DNA of 23,321 bases from an uncultured Streptococcus sp. (GTDB lineage Bacteria > Bacillota > Bacilli > Lactobacillales > Streptococcaceae): contig NZ_CALIIB010000153.1 of the NCBI RefSeq assembly GCF_938020365.1, forward strand, positions 1 to 23,321, given 5' to 3'. The position numbers were made by a program, and so were the translations under genes. Positions 14,790 through 23,093 of this stretch are shown piece by piece. The notes under the pieces were generated by a model that was not told the DNA's origin, did no database searches, and saw nothing but the letters and a program-made list of their open reading frames with translations. Numbering within the stretch: the stretch's first letter is position 1; every line of letters starts with the position of its first letter.

Positions 14790-16013
14790 ATGAAACTTGC
14801 TTTAAGAAATAGACTATTTGCCTTCATCAGTCTGTCACGGATCTTTAATATCCTAGGCTCTTCTATCTATAATATCGTCTTTATCGTATTTGCTTCTAGC
14901 ATGCCCCAGCCCAAGTTTGCAGTCGGTATTGCTAATTTTATCGTTCTTGTTCCTACCTTTTTCACAGTCTTTGTCGGGATGAAAGCTGACAAAACCCATC
15001 GAAAGGCTCGCTGGCTTATTCATCTAGGTTATTTGCAGGCCTTCCTCTTCATCTTAGTCGCCCTCCTAACCAAGTCTGCCTCCTACCTAGCCTTTGCTAC
15101 CGTCTGCTTTCTCAATATCTTTTCTGACATTATCAGCGACTATCGCAGTGGCCTACAGATGCCTATCTTACAGAAAAATATAGAAGAGAAAGATTTGATG
15201 GAAGCTTACTCTTTCACTCAACTTCTCACTTTTTTGGGAAATTTTGCTGGGCAAGCCTTGGGCGTCTGGTTACTTAGTATCAGCCAGCAGAACTTCGCTA
15301 TGGTCGCCCTCATCAACGCCCTCTGCTTCCTACTCTCCTCAAGCACTCTCTATCTGATTCGCCAAAAACTCACCCATGATGCTCCTGCTGTTGCAGAGCA
15401 AAAGCTTCCTTTCAAAAAACAAATGAAAGATCTTTACCAGAATGTCCAAATGATTTTTGAACAAGAAAAAATCGGAAACTTCCTGCTAGTGCTGCTTCAA
15501 GTCCTCCTCTTAAACGCATTGGCCGGCTCTATCATGGGACTCTACAATCTCTATTTATTGGATCACCCGTTTTGGGGACTAAACCTAAGCCAGTCTCTAC
15601 TAGTCATCGAGTCCTGCACAGTGCTTGGGATTATCTCTGCCAGTGCCTTCTCAAATGATTATTTTTCCAATCTCTCTCTGATGAGACTCGTCGTTTGGTG
15701 CTCGCTAGCTCTCCTCCTCTTAGGACTCAGCAATTTACTCCAAGCCCCTGCTCTCTTAGGAATTTTCTCTCTTACCTTTCTCATGTATATCTCTGGAAAA
15801 ATCAATCCTAAAATCAACAGCATGCTACTGAGTAAACTTCCTCCAGAAGTATTAGCCCAAACCTCCAACTTTCTCACCATGCTCTTTACCTTTTCCATTC
15901 CACTGGGAAGCATGATTTTTACCAGCCTTGGTCTGTGGAACATGGGAAGCGCTTGGTTGCTCTTCTCTCTGCTTGGTGGTGTCTGCCTTCTGCTCAGCCT
16001 CAAAAACAACTAG
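14790..16013 (+). CDS. Major facilitator superfamily transporter (efflux type)
   Basis: A 407-residue integral membrane protein with about twelve predicted helices, in the general layout of MefA/MdfA-like exporters. Loop 2-3 carries a degenerate MFS signature (GMKADKTHRKAR, where the classical motif has GxxxDRxGRR). A hydrophilic central loop (about residues 185-215, rich in Lys and Gln) separates the two six-helix halves. The ATG at 14790 is preceded by AAAAGGAG at seven-base spacing. An upstream in-frame ATG at 14727 lacks a ribosome site and would add charged residues, so I reject it. It is transcribed alone and convergently with htpX. The substrate is unknown; drug or peptide export is only one possibility. 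Confidence 0.82.
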   Translation: MKLALRNRLFAFISLSRIFNILGSSIYNIVFIVFASSMPQPKFAVGIANFIVLVPTFFTVFVGMKADKTHRKARWLIHLGYLQAFLFILVALLTKSASYLAFATVCFLNIFSDIISDYRSGLQMPILQKNIEEKDLMEAYSFTQLLTFLGNFAGQALGVWLLSISQQNFAMVALINALCFLLSSSTLYLIRQKLTHDAPAVAEQKLPFKKQMKDLYQNVQMIFEQEKIGNFLLVLLQVLLLNALAGSIMGLYNLYLLDHPFWGLNLSQSLLVIESCTVLGIISASAFSNDYFSNLSLMRLVVWCSLALLLLGLSNLLQAPALLGIFSLTFLMYISGKINPKINSMLLSKLPPEVLAQTSNFLTMLFTFSIPLGSMIFTSLGLWNMGSAWLLFSLLGGVCLLLSLKNN

Positions 16014-16043
16014 AGTAAAAATCGTTGCAATTCCATACAAAAA

Positions 16044-16069
16044 AATAAGGAAGCCTAGGCTTCCTTATT
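16044..16069. terminator. Shared bidirectional terminator between the MFS gene and htpX
   Basis: A 26-base perfect palindrome whose left arm starts AATAAGGAAGCC. On the minus strand it is followed by seven T, a strong terminator for htpX; the plus-strand tail is A/T-rich with a weaker T-run. The right arm overlaps the htpX stop codon at 16068-16070. Confidence 0.8.
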
Positions 16070-16964
16070 ACATATTTTTCAATCTTTCTATCCGATCAGA
16101 AATAGGTGGGTGAGTGTAGAAGAGCTTTTGCAAGCCACCCTTCTTCTTAGGATCATTGATATAAAGGGCTGCACTAGCATCATCTACATGGTGCTCCATG
16201 GGCTGGCTATTGTCTAACTTCAGCAGGGCATTGATCATGCCCTTAGGATTGCGGGTCAGCTCAACACTTGAAGCGTCTGCCAGATACTCACGTTGACGGG
16301 AAATAGCCAACTGCACCAATGTTGCAGCAAGCGGCGCCAAGAGAAGAGCCAGCAGAGAGACAATCATCAAAACAATTCCTAAGCCATTGTCATTGTCCCG
16401 GTCGTTTCTTCGACGGCCACCACCGCCAAACCACATCATGCGCCCAGCCATGCTAGACAGCATCGTGACAGCACTTGTAAGTGCCACTGCAATCGTCGAA
16501 ATGCGAATATCATAATTGCGAATGTGACTGACTTCATGCCCCATTACACTTTCAAGCTCCTCTCGATTCATAAGAGCAAGCAATCCAGTTGTGGCAGCTA
16601 CTGCCGCATTCTCAGGCTTTGAGCCAGTCGCAAAGGCATTGGGCGAGGCATCTTCTACGATGTAGACCCGAGGCATAGGAATCTGAGCCACCATGGCCAT
16701 ATCCTGCACAACGTGATAAAGTTCAGGCGCTTCCTGCTCGGAAACTTCCCTTGCACCGTTCATCGACATGACAATCTCTGTGGACTGAAAAATCATACTG
16801 ACAGCATAAATACCACCGATGATGAAAGCAATGGCCATCCCACCAAAGGGAGAATCGAGCCAAAGATAGCCGACAGCTGCCCCAATCAAAGCTAAAAGAG
16901 CAAAGAAGGCGACGAGGAGAACCCAAGTGCGCCTTTTATTGCTGGCAATTTGGTCAAACAACAT
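16068..16964 (-). CDS. htpX: Membrane zinc metalloprotease HtpX homologue
   Basis: An M48 family membrane protease that degrades damaged membrane proteins. From the ATG at 16964 the protein has 298 residues and begins MLFDQIASNKRRTW, as in other streptococci. A GTG three codons earlier (16973) is possible, but TAGGTGG is better placed for the ATG. The zinc motif HEVSH lies near 143-147, and the third ligand Glu is in QREYLADASS near 226. Helices sit at about 15-35 and 45-65 and in the middle of the protein. A short Arg/Asp-rich loop (GGGGRRRNDRDNDN) follows the catalytic helix. It is coupled to lemA, whose stop codon ends about ten bases upstream. It ends inside its own terminator. Confidence 0.95.
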   Translation of the reverse strand: MLFDQIASNKRRTWVLLVAFFALLALIGAAVGYLWLDSPFGGMAIAFIIGGIYAVSMIFQSTEIVMSMNGAREVSEQEAPELYHVVQDMAMVAQIPMPRVYIVEDASPNAFATGSKPENAAVAATTGLLALMNREELESVMGHEVSHIRNYDIRISTIAVALTSAVTMLSSMAGRMMWFGGGGRRRNDRDNDNGLGIVLMIVSLLALLLAPLAATLVQLAISRQREYLADASSVELTRNPKGMINALLKLDNSQPMEHHVDDASAALYINDPKKKGGLQKLFYTHPPISDRIERLKNM

Positions 16965-16973
16965 AGTGGCCAC

Positions 16974-17537
16974 CTACCCCAAATCGCTAAAATCCACTTT
17001 AGGAACAGCCTTTTCTTCCTCTGGTGTCTCCAAGAAGTCTGCTGCTTTGAAGCCAAACATACCTGCAATGACATTGCTTGGGAAAGTTTCCATTTTGACA
17101 TTGTAGTTGCTGGTTACTGAATTGTAAAGCTGACGAGAATAAGCAATCTTATTTTCTGTATTTGTCAACTCTTCCTGAAGTTTCAAGTAGTTGGTATTTG
17201 CCTTAAGGTCTGGATAATTTTCAGCAACCGCAAAGATACCAGAAATCGAACGAGTCAGAGCATCACTAGCCTCCATAGCTTGGGCAGGTGATGAAGCAGC
17301 AGCTACTTGGTTACGCAATCGAGTAACATTTTCCAAGGTTGATTTCTCATATTTCCCATAACCTTTAACCGTCTCTAAAAGGTTGGGAATCAGGTCATTT
17401 CTGCGCTTGAGCTGGACATCAATCTGACTCCAAGCCTCTTGAGTTTGCATACGGCTCTTAACAAGCCCATTGTAAACAGAAATCACGAAAATAGCTACAA
17501 CTGCCACAACAGCAATAATAATTAAAAACATGGACAT
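16974..17537 (-). CDS. lemA: LemA family protein
   Basis: A 187-residue protein with an N-terminal membrane helix (about residues 3-21) followed by a helical domain carrying the LemA signature (EAWSQIDVQLKRRNDLIPNL near 34-53, then TVKGYGKYE). The cellular role is not well defined; it commonly occurs beside htpX, and a role with this protease is plausible. The start at 17537 follows AAGGAG. Longer in-frame versions to 17591 would begin at a non-ATG codon inside the promoter, so they are rejected. The order lemA-htpX forms a two-gene operon. Confidence 0.93.
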   Translation of the reverse strand: MSMFLIIIAVVAVVAIFVISVYNGLVKSRMQTQEAWSQIDVQLKRRNDLIPNLLETVKGYGKYEKSTLENVTRLRNQVAAASSPAQAMEASDALTRSISGIFAVAENYPDLKANTNYLKLQEELTNTENKIAYSRQLYNSVTSNYNVKMETFPSNVIAGMFGFKAADFLETPEEEKAVPKVDFSDLG

Positions 17538-17570
17538 AATAAAGATACTCCTTATGATTTGATTGCACCT

Positions 17571-17599
17571 ATTATAACAAAAAAAGCTCAACCTGTCTT
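17571..17599 (-). promoter_or_regulatory. lemA-htpX promoter
   Basis: Minus strand: AAGACA (17594-17599), a 17-base spacer containing a T-run, and a perfect TATAAT (17571-17576). It lies about 34 bases before the lemA ATG. Confidence 0.5.
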
Positions 17600-17768
17600 T
17601 CTTGACATGTCATCTAGTAAAAGAGCTTTAGCTTGAGTAATATTCAAACACCAAAATGGTCAAATATCTAGAGCTGGCTTCTTCACTTTTCTAGAAATCA
17701 GGGCAAGTCAGTGTCTAATCCTTGGAGACGCAAGAAGCTGATAGGCAGCAGCACCTTGCCCCGTTTTA

Positions 17769-17777
17769 TGATATAAT
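17769..17777 (+). promoter_or_regulatory. rsmG promoter, extended -10
   Basis: TGA directly before TATAAT (17772-17777), about 31 bases before the rsmG ATG. No convincing -35 is present. The rest of the 270-base divergent region between lemA and rsmG shows no gene. Confidence 0.5.
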
Positions 17778-17808
17778 AGAATGAATACTGACAAACAAGG
17801 ATGAAACT

Positions 17809-18522
17809 ATGACACCGCAAGAATTTTACCAGCTATTAAGCCAGCAGGAAATTGAGCTGACCGACCGCCAGAAAGACCAGTTTGAGCGTTATTTTGAGCT
17901 CTTGGTCGAATGGAATGAAAAAATCAATCTGACAGCTATCACAGAGAAAAACGAAGTCTATCTCAAGCATTTCTATGATTCAATTGCCCCCGTTTTACAA
18001 GGCCTGATTGACAATCAAGAGCTTAAGCTTCTGGATATCGGAGCCGGGGCCGGCTTTCCTAGCCTCCCTATGAAAATCATCTGCCCTCAGCTAGATGTGA
18101 CCATCATTGATTCCCTCAACAAACGCATTAACTTCCTCAAACTACTGGCAGAAGAGCTCGGGCTGGACAAGGTTTACTTCTACCACGGCCGCGCAGAAGA
18201 CTTTGCTCAGGACAAGGCCTTTCGGGCTCAATTTGACCTAGTCACTGCCCGTGCAGTCGCTCGCATGCAGGTCCTATCTGAACTGACCATTCCCTATCTG
18301 AAAGTTGGCGGCAAGCTACTGGCACTCAAGGCTTCTAACGCCCCCGAGGAGCTAGAGGAAGCAAAAAATGCCTTGAACCTACTCTTTAGCAAGGTTCAAG
18401 ACAACCTCAGCTATGCCCTACCAAACGGCGACCCTCGCTTTATCACAGTAGTGGAAAAGAAGAAAGAAACCCCCAACAAATACCCCCGCAAGGCCGGTAT
18501 GCCAAATAAAAGACCATTATAA
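17809..18522 (+). CDS. rsmG: 16S rRNA (guanine(527)-N(7))-methyltransferase
   Basis: SAM-dependent methylation of G527 in 16S rRNA; loss of this methylation is known to give low-level streptomycin resistance in other bacteria. At 237 residues it is full length. EWNEKINLTAI near 34-44, the SAM motif LLDIGAGAGFPSLPMKI near 74-90, DSLNKRINFL near 101-110 and VTARAV near 145-150 are all diagnostic. The C-terminus is basic (NKYPRKAGMPNKRPL). The ATG at 17809 follows AAGGA at seven-base spacing. It is monocistronic, divergent from lemA, and ends at a strong bidirectional hairpin. Confidence 0.97.
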   Translation: MTPQEFYQLLSQQEIELTDRQKDQFERYFELLVEWNEKINLTAITEKNEVYLKHFYDSIAPVLQGLIDNQELKLLDIGAGAGFPSLPMKIICPQLDVTIIDSLNKRINFLKLLAEELGLDKVYFYHGRAEDFAQDKAFRAQFDLVTARAVARMQVLSELTIPYLKVGGKLLALKASNAPEELEEAKNALNLLFSKVQDNLSYALPNGDPRFITVVEKKKETPNKYPRKAGMPNKRPL

Positions 18523-18526
18523 AAAG

Positions 18527-18556
18527 AAAAATCAGGCAAGCCTTGCCTGATTTTTT
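18527..18556. terminator. Bidirectional terminator between rsmG and the hypothetical membrane protein
   Basis: ATCAGGCAAG (18531-18540) mirrors CTTGCCTGAT (18542-18551), flanked by A-rich sequence on the left and six T on the right. It serves rsmG on the plus strand and the minus-strand unit that ends at 18574. Confidence 0.85.
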
Positions 18557-18573
18557 ATGTTTGTTAGACCATA

Positions 18574-19158
18574 TTATTTTTCCACAGCCTCATTATAGAT
18601 TCGAATCCAAGGAGCAACTTGATTTATCACATCTAAAAATTGTAATAAGTCAATATATTTTTGATCCGTATAAGGCCCAAAAGCCAGACGAATATCTTTG
18701 TTAGAACTCATTGGATTGTAATACAGATACAGGTAATGAATTTTTAGATGGTTCGTTTGTTCCACTTCCTCAATCTTAATGGTCACATCAGCTAAGTCAG
18801 AAAGCATGAGAAATTGGAAATAAGCATCAACCCGTATGATGGCATCCTTGTAGAGATAGAGAGATAGGCTTTCACGCACATAACGAGAATCGCTATAAAT
18901 CAGTTGAAATTCCTTTTCAAGCTCTGGAAAGTGAGAATAAAGCTCTTGACAGCGTCGCAAACTCTTTTCTCTATTGACTATAGCAAGGCAAGTAAAGAGA
19001 CCACTCATCGCCATTAGCAAGATGATTAAAATCAGGGTCATTCTCCCCCCGACTTCATCTGTCTGTGACAAAGCCAAGAGCAAAACGAAAGCCCCTAGAC
19101 CACAAAAAATAGGAAAAAGTAATTCCTTATAAAATTTAAAATTTATTTTTTCTTGCAC
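18574..19158 (-). CDS. Hypothetical protein with two membrane helices
   Basis: About 194 residues; not recognised. Two adjacent membrane helices (about 12-30 and 40-60) form a short hairpin at the N-terminus. A soluble domain of about 130 residues follows, with alternating hydrophobic strands (SLSLYLYKDAIIRVDAYF; KIHYLYLYYNP), reminiscent of small beta-sandwich or PH-like domains seen in stress-sensing membrane proteins; that resemblance is weak. The start is GTG at 19158 or TTG at 19161; AGAGGA lies six bases before the GTG, so I prefer that. It follows ecfT by about 45 bases on the same strand, with no terminator between, so it may be the last gene of that operon. Confidence 0.7.
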   Translation of the reverse strand: MQEKINFKFYKELLFPIFCGLGAFVLLLALSQTDEVGGRMTLILIILLMAMSGLFTCLAIVNREKSLRRCQELYSHFPELEKEFQLIYSDSRYVRESLSLYLYKDAIIRVDAYFQFLMLSDLADVTIKIEEVEQTNHLKIHYLYLYYNPMSSNKDIRLAFGPYTDQKYIDLLQFLDVINQVAPWIRIYNEAVEK

Positions 19159-19203
19159 CAATTATCCTCTCAATCCAAACATGACTCGTTTTCCAACTCG
19201 ATC

Positions 19204-20040
19204 CTATGCCCAAGGATTATAAAAGCGTCCTTGATTGACAGCAAAAAGAAGAAGGCTAAGGGCTAGTAGAAGGACAGACACCACGATTACAAGTTTGTCT
19301 AGTTTTCCGAAGGCTTGCTGGGTGTACCAGGTCCGCTTCTTATTTTTCCCAAAGCGGCGTAGCTCCATGGCCGTTGCGATGGTGTTGATTCGCTCGAGCG
19401 AGCTGAAAATCAAGGGAATAACGATTTGCAGATTGCCCTTGACCCGCTTGCTAAGGGGAGCTTTCTTGGATAATTCTTGCCCACGCGCCTCTTGAGACAT
19501 CTTGATGAGGTAAAATTCCTCCTGCAAATCTGGAATATAACGCAAGGTCAGACTGACCGCATAGGCAATCTTATAAGAAAGGCCGATTTGATTCAGACTG
19601 GAAGCAAATTGACTGGGATGGGTGGTCATGAGAAAGATCACCGCTAGGGGAATCGTTGAGAAATACTTGAGCAAAAGATTCAAGAGATAAAAGAGCTCCT
19701 GAAGTGTGAGATTATAAGCTCCCCATCCTGTCCAGAGCAAATTCTTGGCTCCGTAAATCTCCACCCCATACTGAGGGGCAAAGAGATAGACCATGAGAAT
19801 ATTCAGTGCTGCAAAAGTTCCCGCAAAAGCCAGAACAAAAGAAATATCTTTCAGCCGAATCTCAGACACTCGAAATAACATCAGAGAAGCCAGAGCCACA
19901 ATAAGGAGGAAACGCGTATCGTAGCTCATCATGGCCGCCACTGAAACCAAGATAAAAAAGATGAGTTTGCTGGCACCAGAAAGAGCATGGAGAAAAGTCT
20001 TTCCGGCATGGTAGCCAATCAATTTCTGTTGATTAAACAT
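19204..20040 (-). CDS. ECF transporter transmembrane subunit EcfT (YkoC/CbiQ-like)
   Basis: The membrane energy-coupling subunit of a group of vitamin and micronutrient importers; it links the ATPase to a substrate-binding S-component. It has 278 residues with about five or six helices. The cytoplasmic coupling helices carry the first Ala-Arg-Gly motif (SQEARGQEL, near 183-190). The second is altered to MELRRFG (near 225-231) where the family usually has an ARG-like triplet. The ATG overlaps the last eight bases of the ATPase gene, so the two are coupled. The substrate cannot be inferred without the S-component, which is not in this window. Confidence 0.88.
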   Translation of the reverse strand: MFNQQKLIGYHAGKTFLHALSGASKLIFFILVSVAAMMSYDTRFLLIVALASLMLFRVSEIRLKDISFVLAFAGTFAALNILMVYLFAPQYGVEIYGAKNLLWTGWGAYNLTLQELFYLLNLLLKYFSTIPLAVIFLMTTHPSQFASSLNQIGLSYKIAYAVSLTLRYIPDLQEEFYLIKMSQEARGQELSKKAPLSKRVKGNLQIVIPLIFSSLERINTIATAMELRRFGKNKKRTWYTQQAFGKLDKLVIVVSVLLLALSLLLFAVNQGRFYNPWA

Positions 20041-21718
20041 GACTTTCCTCCTTTTTTCGCATGTAAAATTGGGTCAGAGCTAGCGGATCCACTCCCAGCT
20101 TCTCAGCCAAGCTAAAAATCGATGTTTCCTTTAGATTGGCCGCTGCAATCAACTCATGATTGGACAAAACCTGAGCAGGCGACTGGTCGGCTAAAATCTG
20201 GCCGTCCACCACCACGATGGCCCGATCCGAATAATCCAACATAAGCTGCATATCATGGGTAATCATAATAATCGTGTGTCCCTGCTGGTTTAGCTCCTCG
20301 AGAAAGTCCATCATCTCTGTATAATGACGCTGATCCTGACCAGCTGTCGGCTCATCCAAAAGAATAATCTCTGGATTTAGCACCAAGATAGAAGCAATGG
20401 TCACCCGTTTCTTCTGACCAAAAGACAGGGCTGAGATCGGCCAACTGCGGAATTCATAGAGACCGCAAGTTTTGAGAACAGCATGAACCCTTTCTTCAAT
20501 TTCCGCCTCTGCCAAACCACGCAACCGCAGTCCCAGAGCTACTTCATCAAAGATCATTGTGGTCGAAATCATCTGATTGGGGTTTTGCAGGACATAGCCA
20601 ATCCGCTCTGCCCGCTCCTTGATAGAGTCGCACTTGATATCCTGTCCCTGCCAACGATACTCCCCTTCTGTATCAATGAAACGACAGAGGGCCTTGGCTA
20701 GAGTAGACTTGCCAGCTCCATTTTTTCCAACGATGGCTATCCGCTCCCCCTTGAAAATCTTCAGACTGATATCCCGCAAAATAGGTTGATTGCTCTGATA
20801 GGCAAAGGAAACATGGTCGAGTTCCAAAAGTGCTTCGTGACGACTGTCATCCTGCTCTGCTGTTTGCTCGGTCAGTTTCTGCGAAAGTCCTGTAAGTTCC
20901 AGCTTGGTTAAATCAGCCAGATGAGTCTCGCTTGCCACATCAAAACCAAGCTGCCGCAGGGCTGTGATATAGAGGGGTTCTCGGATCCCATTTTCCGCTA
21001 AGAGTTTCGTCTTGAGCAGATCATCTGGCGCGCCATTAAAGAGGATTTGCCCATCATTGACGAGGACAACTCGGTCAACAGGTCGATAAAGCACATCTTC
21101 CAAGCGGTGCTCGATGATGATGGTCGTGGTGGCAGCTTCTCTATGAATCTGATCAATCAAGTCAATCGTATCCTGACCAGACTTGGGATCGAGATTGGCC
21201 AAAGGCTCATCAAACAACAAAATTGGACTCTCATCAATCAAAACACCCGCCAGACTGACCCGCTGCTTCTGCCCGCCAGACAAGTCTTGAGGACGGTGAT
21301 CCAAAAGCTGCTCTAGGTCTAGCTGCTTGGCCCAACGCAGAACTTTCTCCCGCATCAAGGGCAAGGCCACCATATCATTTTCCAGAGCAAAGGCCAGATC
21401 CTCTGCCACACTGAGTCCGATAAACTGACCATCCGTGTCCTGCAAGACCGTGCTGACAAGATTTGACTTGTCATAAACGCTGGTGTCAAAAGCTGGCTGC
21501 TCCTTAATCAAGAGATGTCCACTGGCCTGTCCCTTGTAAATATTGGGTATAATACCGTTAAGACACTGCCCTAGGGTTGACTTACCAGAGCCAGACGGCC
21601 CAATCAGCAGAACCTTTTCCCCCTCATAAATGGTCAGATTGATATGCTTCAAAGTCGGCTCCGACTGAGCCTGATATTGAAAACTAAAATCTTCAAATTG
21701 AATAATTTGTTTTTTCAT
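20033..21718 (-). CDS. ECF transporter ATPase, fused double ATP-binding protein (YkoD-like)
   Basis: Two ABC ATPase domains in one 561-residue chain, replacing the separate EcfA and EcfA' subunits. Domain 1 has GPSGSGKST near 40-48, LSGGQKQR near 146-153, LLFDEPLA near 167-174 and His204. Domain 2 has GKNGAGKST near 331-339, a variant signature LSFGQKKR near 431-438, ILLDEPTAG near 452-460 and His488. The linker and tail (about 240-295 and 515-561) match the arrangement of YkoD-type proteins with DUF3744-like segments. The variant signature (Phe in place of the first Gly) suggests unequal ATP sites. The gene follows the phosphorylase gene by six bases and overlaps ecfT by eight. Confidence 0.92.
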   Translation of the reverse strand: MKKQIIQFEDFSFQYQAQSEPTLKHINLTIYEGEKVLLIGPSGSGKSTLGQCLNGIIPNIYKGQASGHLLIKEQPAFDTSVYDKSNLVSTVLQDTDGQFIGLSVAEDLAFALENDMVALPLMREKVLRWAKQLDLEQLLDHRPQDLSGGQKQRVSLAGVLIDESPILLFDEPLANLDPKSGQDTIDLIDQIHREAATTTIIIEHRLEDVLYRPVDRVVLVNDGQILFNGAPDDLLKTKLLAENGIREPLYITALRQLGFDVASETHLADLTKLELTGLSQKLTEQTAEQDDSRHEALLELDHVSFAYQSNQPILRDISLKIFKGERIAIVGKNGAGKSTLAKALCRFIDTEGEYRWQGQDIKCDSIKERAERIGYVLQNPNQMISTTMIFDEVALGLRLRGLAEAEIEERVHAVLKTCGLYEFRSWPISALSFGQKKRVTIASILVLNPEIILLDEPTAGQDQRHYTEMMDFLEELNQQGHTIIMITHDMQLMLDYSDRAIVVVDGQILADQSPAQVLSNHELIAAANLKETSIFSLAEKLGVDPLALTQFYMRKKEESHV

Positions 21719-21724
21719 GTTTTT

Positions 21725-22486
21725 CTATAAGGCCAGAGCGATCTGAATCGCCAGATTGGCCACCTTATCTTTCTCGTCTAAGTCCGCGTGATTAGCCAGG
21801 TTGCGCATATCCCAAGCCTCCTCAGACAGATGATCCGCCGCATAAAAGAACTGGCAAACTTGAACGCCACGAAAGGCCGCTAGAGCTGCTACAGCCGAGC
21901 ACTCCATGTCCACACAGATAGCTCCCGCCTCTTTTCGCCTGCGCAGCTTGTCCGCAGTCTCTCGGAAAATACCATCGGTCGTCCAAACCTTGCCCAAGCT
22001 ATGAGAAATCCCTCGCTGCTCAAGGAAATCCAAGAGAAAATCCTGCGAGCCGACATTGACCGCTATCTCCGAACTAGCCGGCTGGTAATGATAACTAGTC
22101 CCCTCATCGCGCAAAGCCGCTGTCGGAATAATGACGGATGTTGCTTTGATATCCTCGTCCAGCACACCACAAGTCCCAAAGAGAACCAGCTTTCTCATAC
22201 CAAAAGCAATCAAATCCTCCAGAATAGCCACACAAGCAGAAGCCCCAACTGGTGCATTGAAAAGGGCTAGCTCCTGCCCATCTGCAAAAACCCGATAGAT
22301 AGGAATTTCAATGTTGGCCATAGATGTCGTCGTAATCAACTCATGGTCAAAATCCGCCAACATTCGGGCAAAGGTCTCCCGAGCAAAGCAGGACACTGCC
22401 GTCTGCGGAAAGCCTTCAATAGGCTCTATCAAATCCTCTGGATTGATGATGGCCTTACGGTTTTGATCAAACTCTTCAAGAATCAT
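21725..22486 (-). CDS. Nucleoside phosphorylase (PNP/UDP family, uridine phosphorylase-like)
   Basis: Cytoplasmic enzyme expected to split a nucleoside with phosphate into a base and ribose-1-phosphate. Its 253 residues show the PNP/UDP-1 fold: GASACVAILEDLIAFGMRKL near 81-100, FGTCG near 103-107, TDGIFRE near 170-176, and the nucleoside-binding signature with Met194-Glu195 in VDMECSAVAAL near 192-202; the latter resembles uridine phosphorylases more than the purine type. Asp218 in AADHLSE may act on the base. Exact substrate unproven. It is the first gene of a tight unit with the ECF genes, suggesting the transported compound is a nucleoside or its product. The ribosome site is poor and distant (AAAGGG about 13 bases upstream), but no better start is apparent. 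Confidence 0.88.
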   Translation of the reverse strand: MILEEFDQNRKAIINPEDLIEPIEGFPQTAVSCFARETFARMLADFDHELITTTSMANIEIPIYRVFADGQELALFNAPVGASACVAILEDLIAFGMRKLVLFGTCGVLDEDIKATSVIIPTAALRDEGTSYHYQPASSEIAVNVGSQDFLLDFLEQRGISHSLGKVWTTDGIFRETADKLRRRKEAGAICVDMECSAVAALAAFRGVQVCQFFYAADHLSEEAWDMRNLANHADLDEKDKVANLAIQIALAL

Positions 22487-22551
22487 CGACTTGTTTTGTC
22501 CCTTTCTTTAGCATGAAATAGCCAGCTAATGTCCACTGACTCTATCCTACT

Positions 22552-22560
22552 ATTGTATCA
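22552..22560 (-). promoter_or_regulatory. Promoter of the phosphorylase-ECF unit, extended -10
   Basis: Minus strand: TGA followed by TACAAT (22552-22557), about 65 bases before the phosphorylase ATG. The -35 at normal spacing is poor. Confidence 0.45.
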
Positions 22561-22737
22561 TAAAAAGGCGGTCTACTGACTATCACCAGCATATTTTCTA
22601 GCTAGCCAAGGATATAGGCAGACTCTATAGCAGGGACAAGCTCAAGCGCATTTCAAAACGAAAGAGAGATGCTCATCATATTGACTATTAAATCATAATC
22701 TCTGATTTCCACCAAGCACCTTAGATATAATGTCTTC

Positions 22738-23093
22738 ATGTTTCAAAAAATTGAATTTCTGAATTCCAATAATTACGGTGCACATCTAGAATTTTTCAGA
22801 AAAGTTTGTAGGTGCTTAATTATCTAGTACTTCTATCTAAACCAACGTGTATATACGCTGAGTACTTCTGTTCTAAAGAATTAAAATCCAAACTCAGTGA
22901 GGTTATAAACCACCTTTGCTCCCATACTTCTAAAACATGTTCCTTCTCCAAAACGAACTCTGGCATTGGTATAAAATCTGTGCAACAAAATACGAAAAAA
23001 CTGTATCCACGAAGAGTCTTTCCGACTGAAAGCTTCATCAATACAGATTTTGAGAATATATTTGAATTTCTAAGAAAGCAAAACTCATTCTGA
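22738..23093 (+). pseudogene. Possible frameshifted small gene, unknown family
   Basis: Two overlapping plus-strand open frames, 22738-22827 (29 codons) and 22812-23093 (93 codons from a GTG), could be one gene of about 120 codons broken by a frameshift near 22812-22827. The second part reads like a small soluble protein (SKELKSKLSEVINHLCSH; NTDFENIFEFLRK). I do not recognise it. There is no ribosome site. On the minus strand 22820-23041 is also open (73 codons), so either strand, or neither, may have been coding. Confidence 0.25.

Noticed and set aside
14624..14812. 62-codon plus-strand open frame before the MFS gene
   Set aside because: It overlaps the MFS promoter and start region in another frame; no ribosome site and no protein-like pattern.
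17582..17631. Possible terminator or attenuator upstream of lemA (AAGCTC ... GAGCTT followed by T-run on the minus strand)
   Set aside because: The stem is only six or seven bases with a loop over 30 bases, and it lies upstream of the lemA -10, so there is no transcript for it to terminate except antisense read-through.
22487..22740. Riboswitch or tRNA upstream of the phosphorylase-ECF unit
   Set aside because: I looked for conserved purine, TPP, preQ1 or cloverleaf elements and saw none; only a simple extended -10 promoter is supported.
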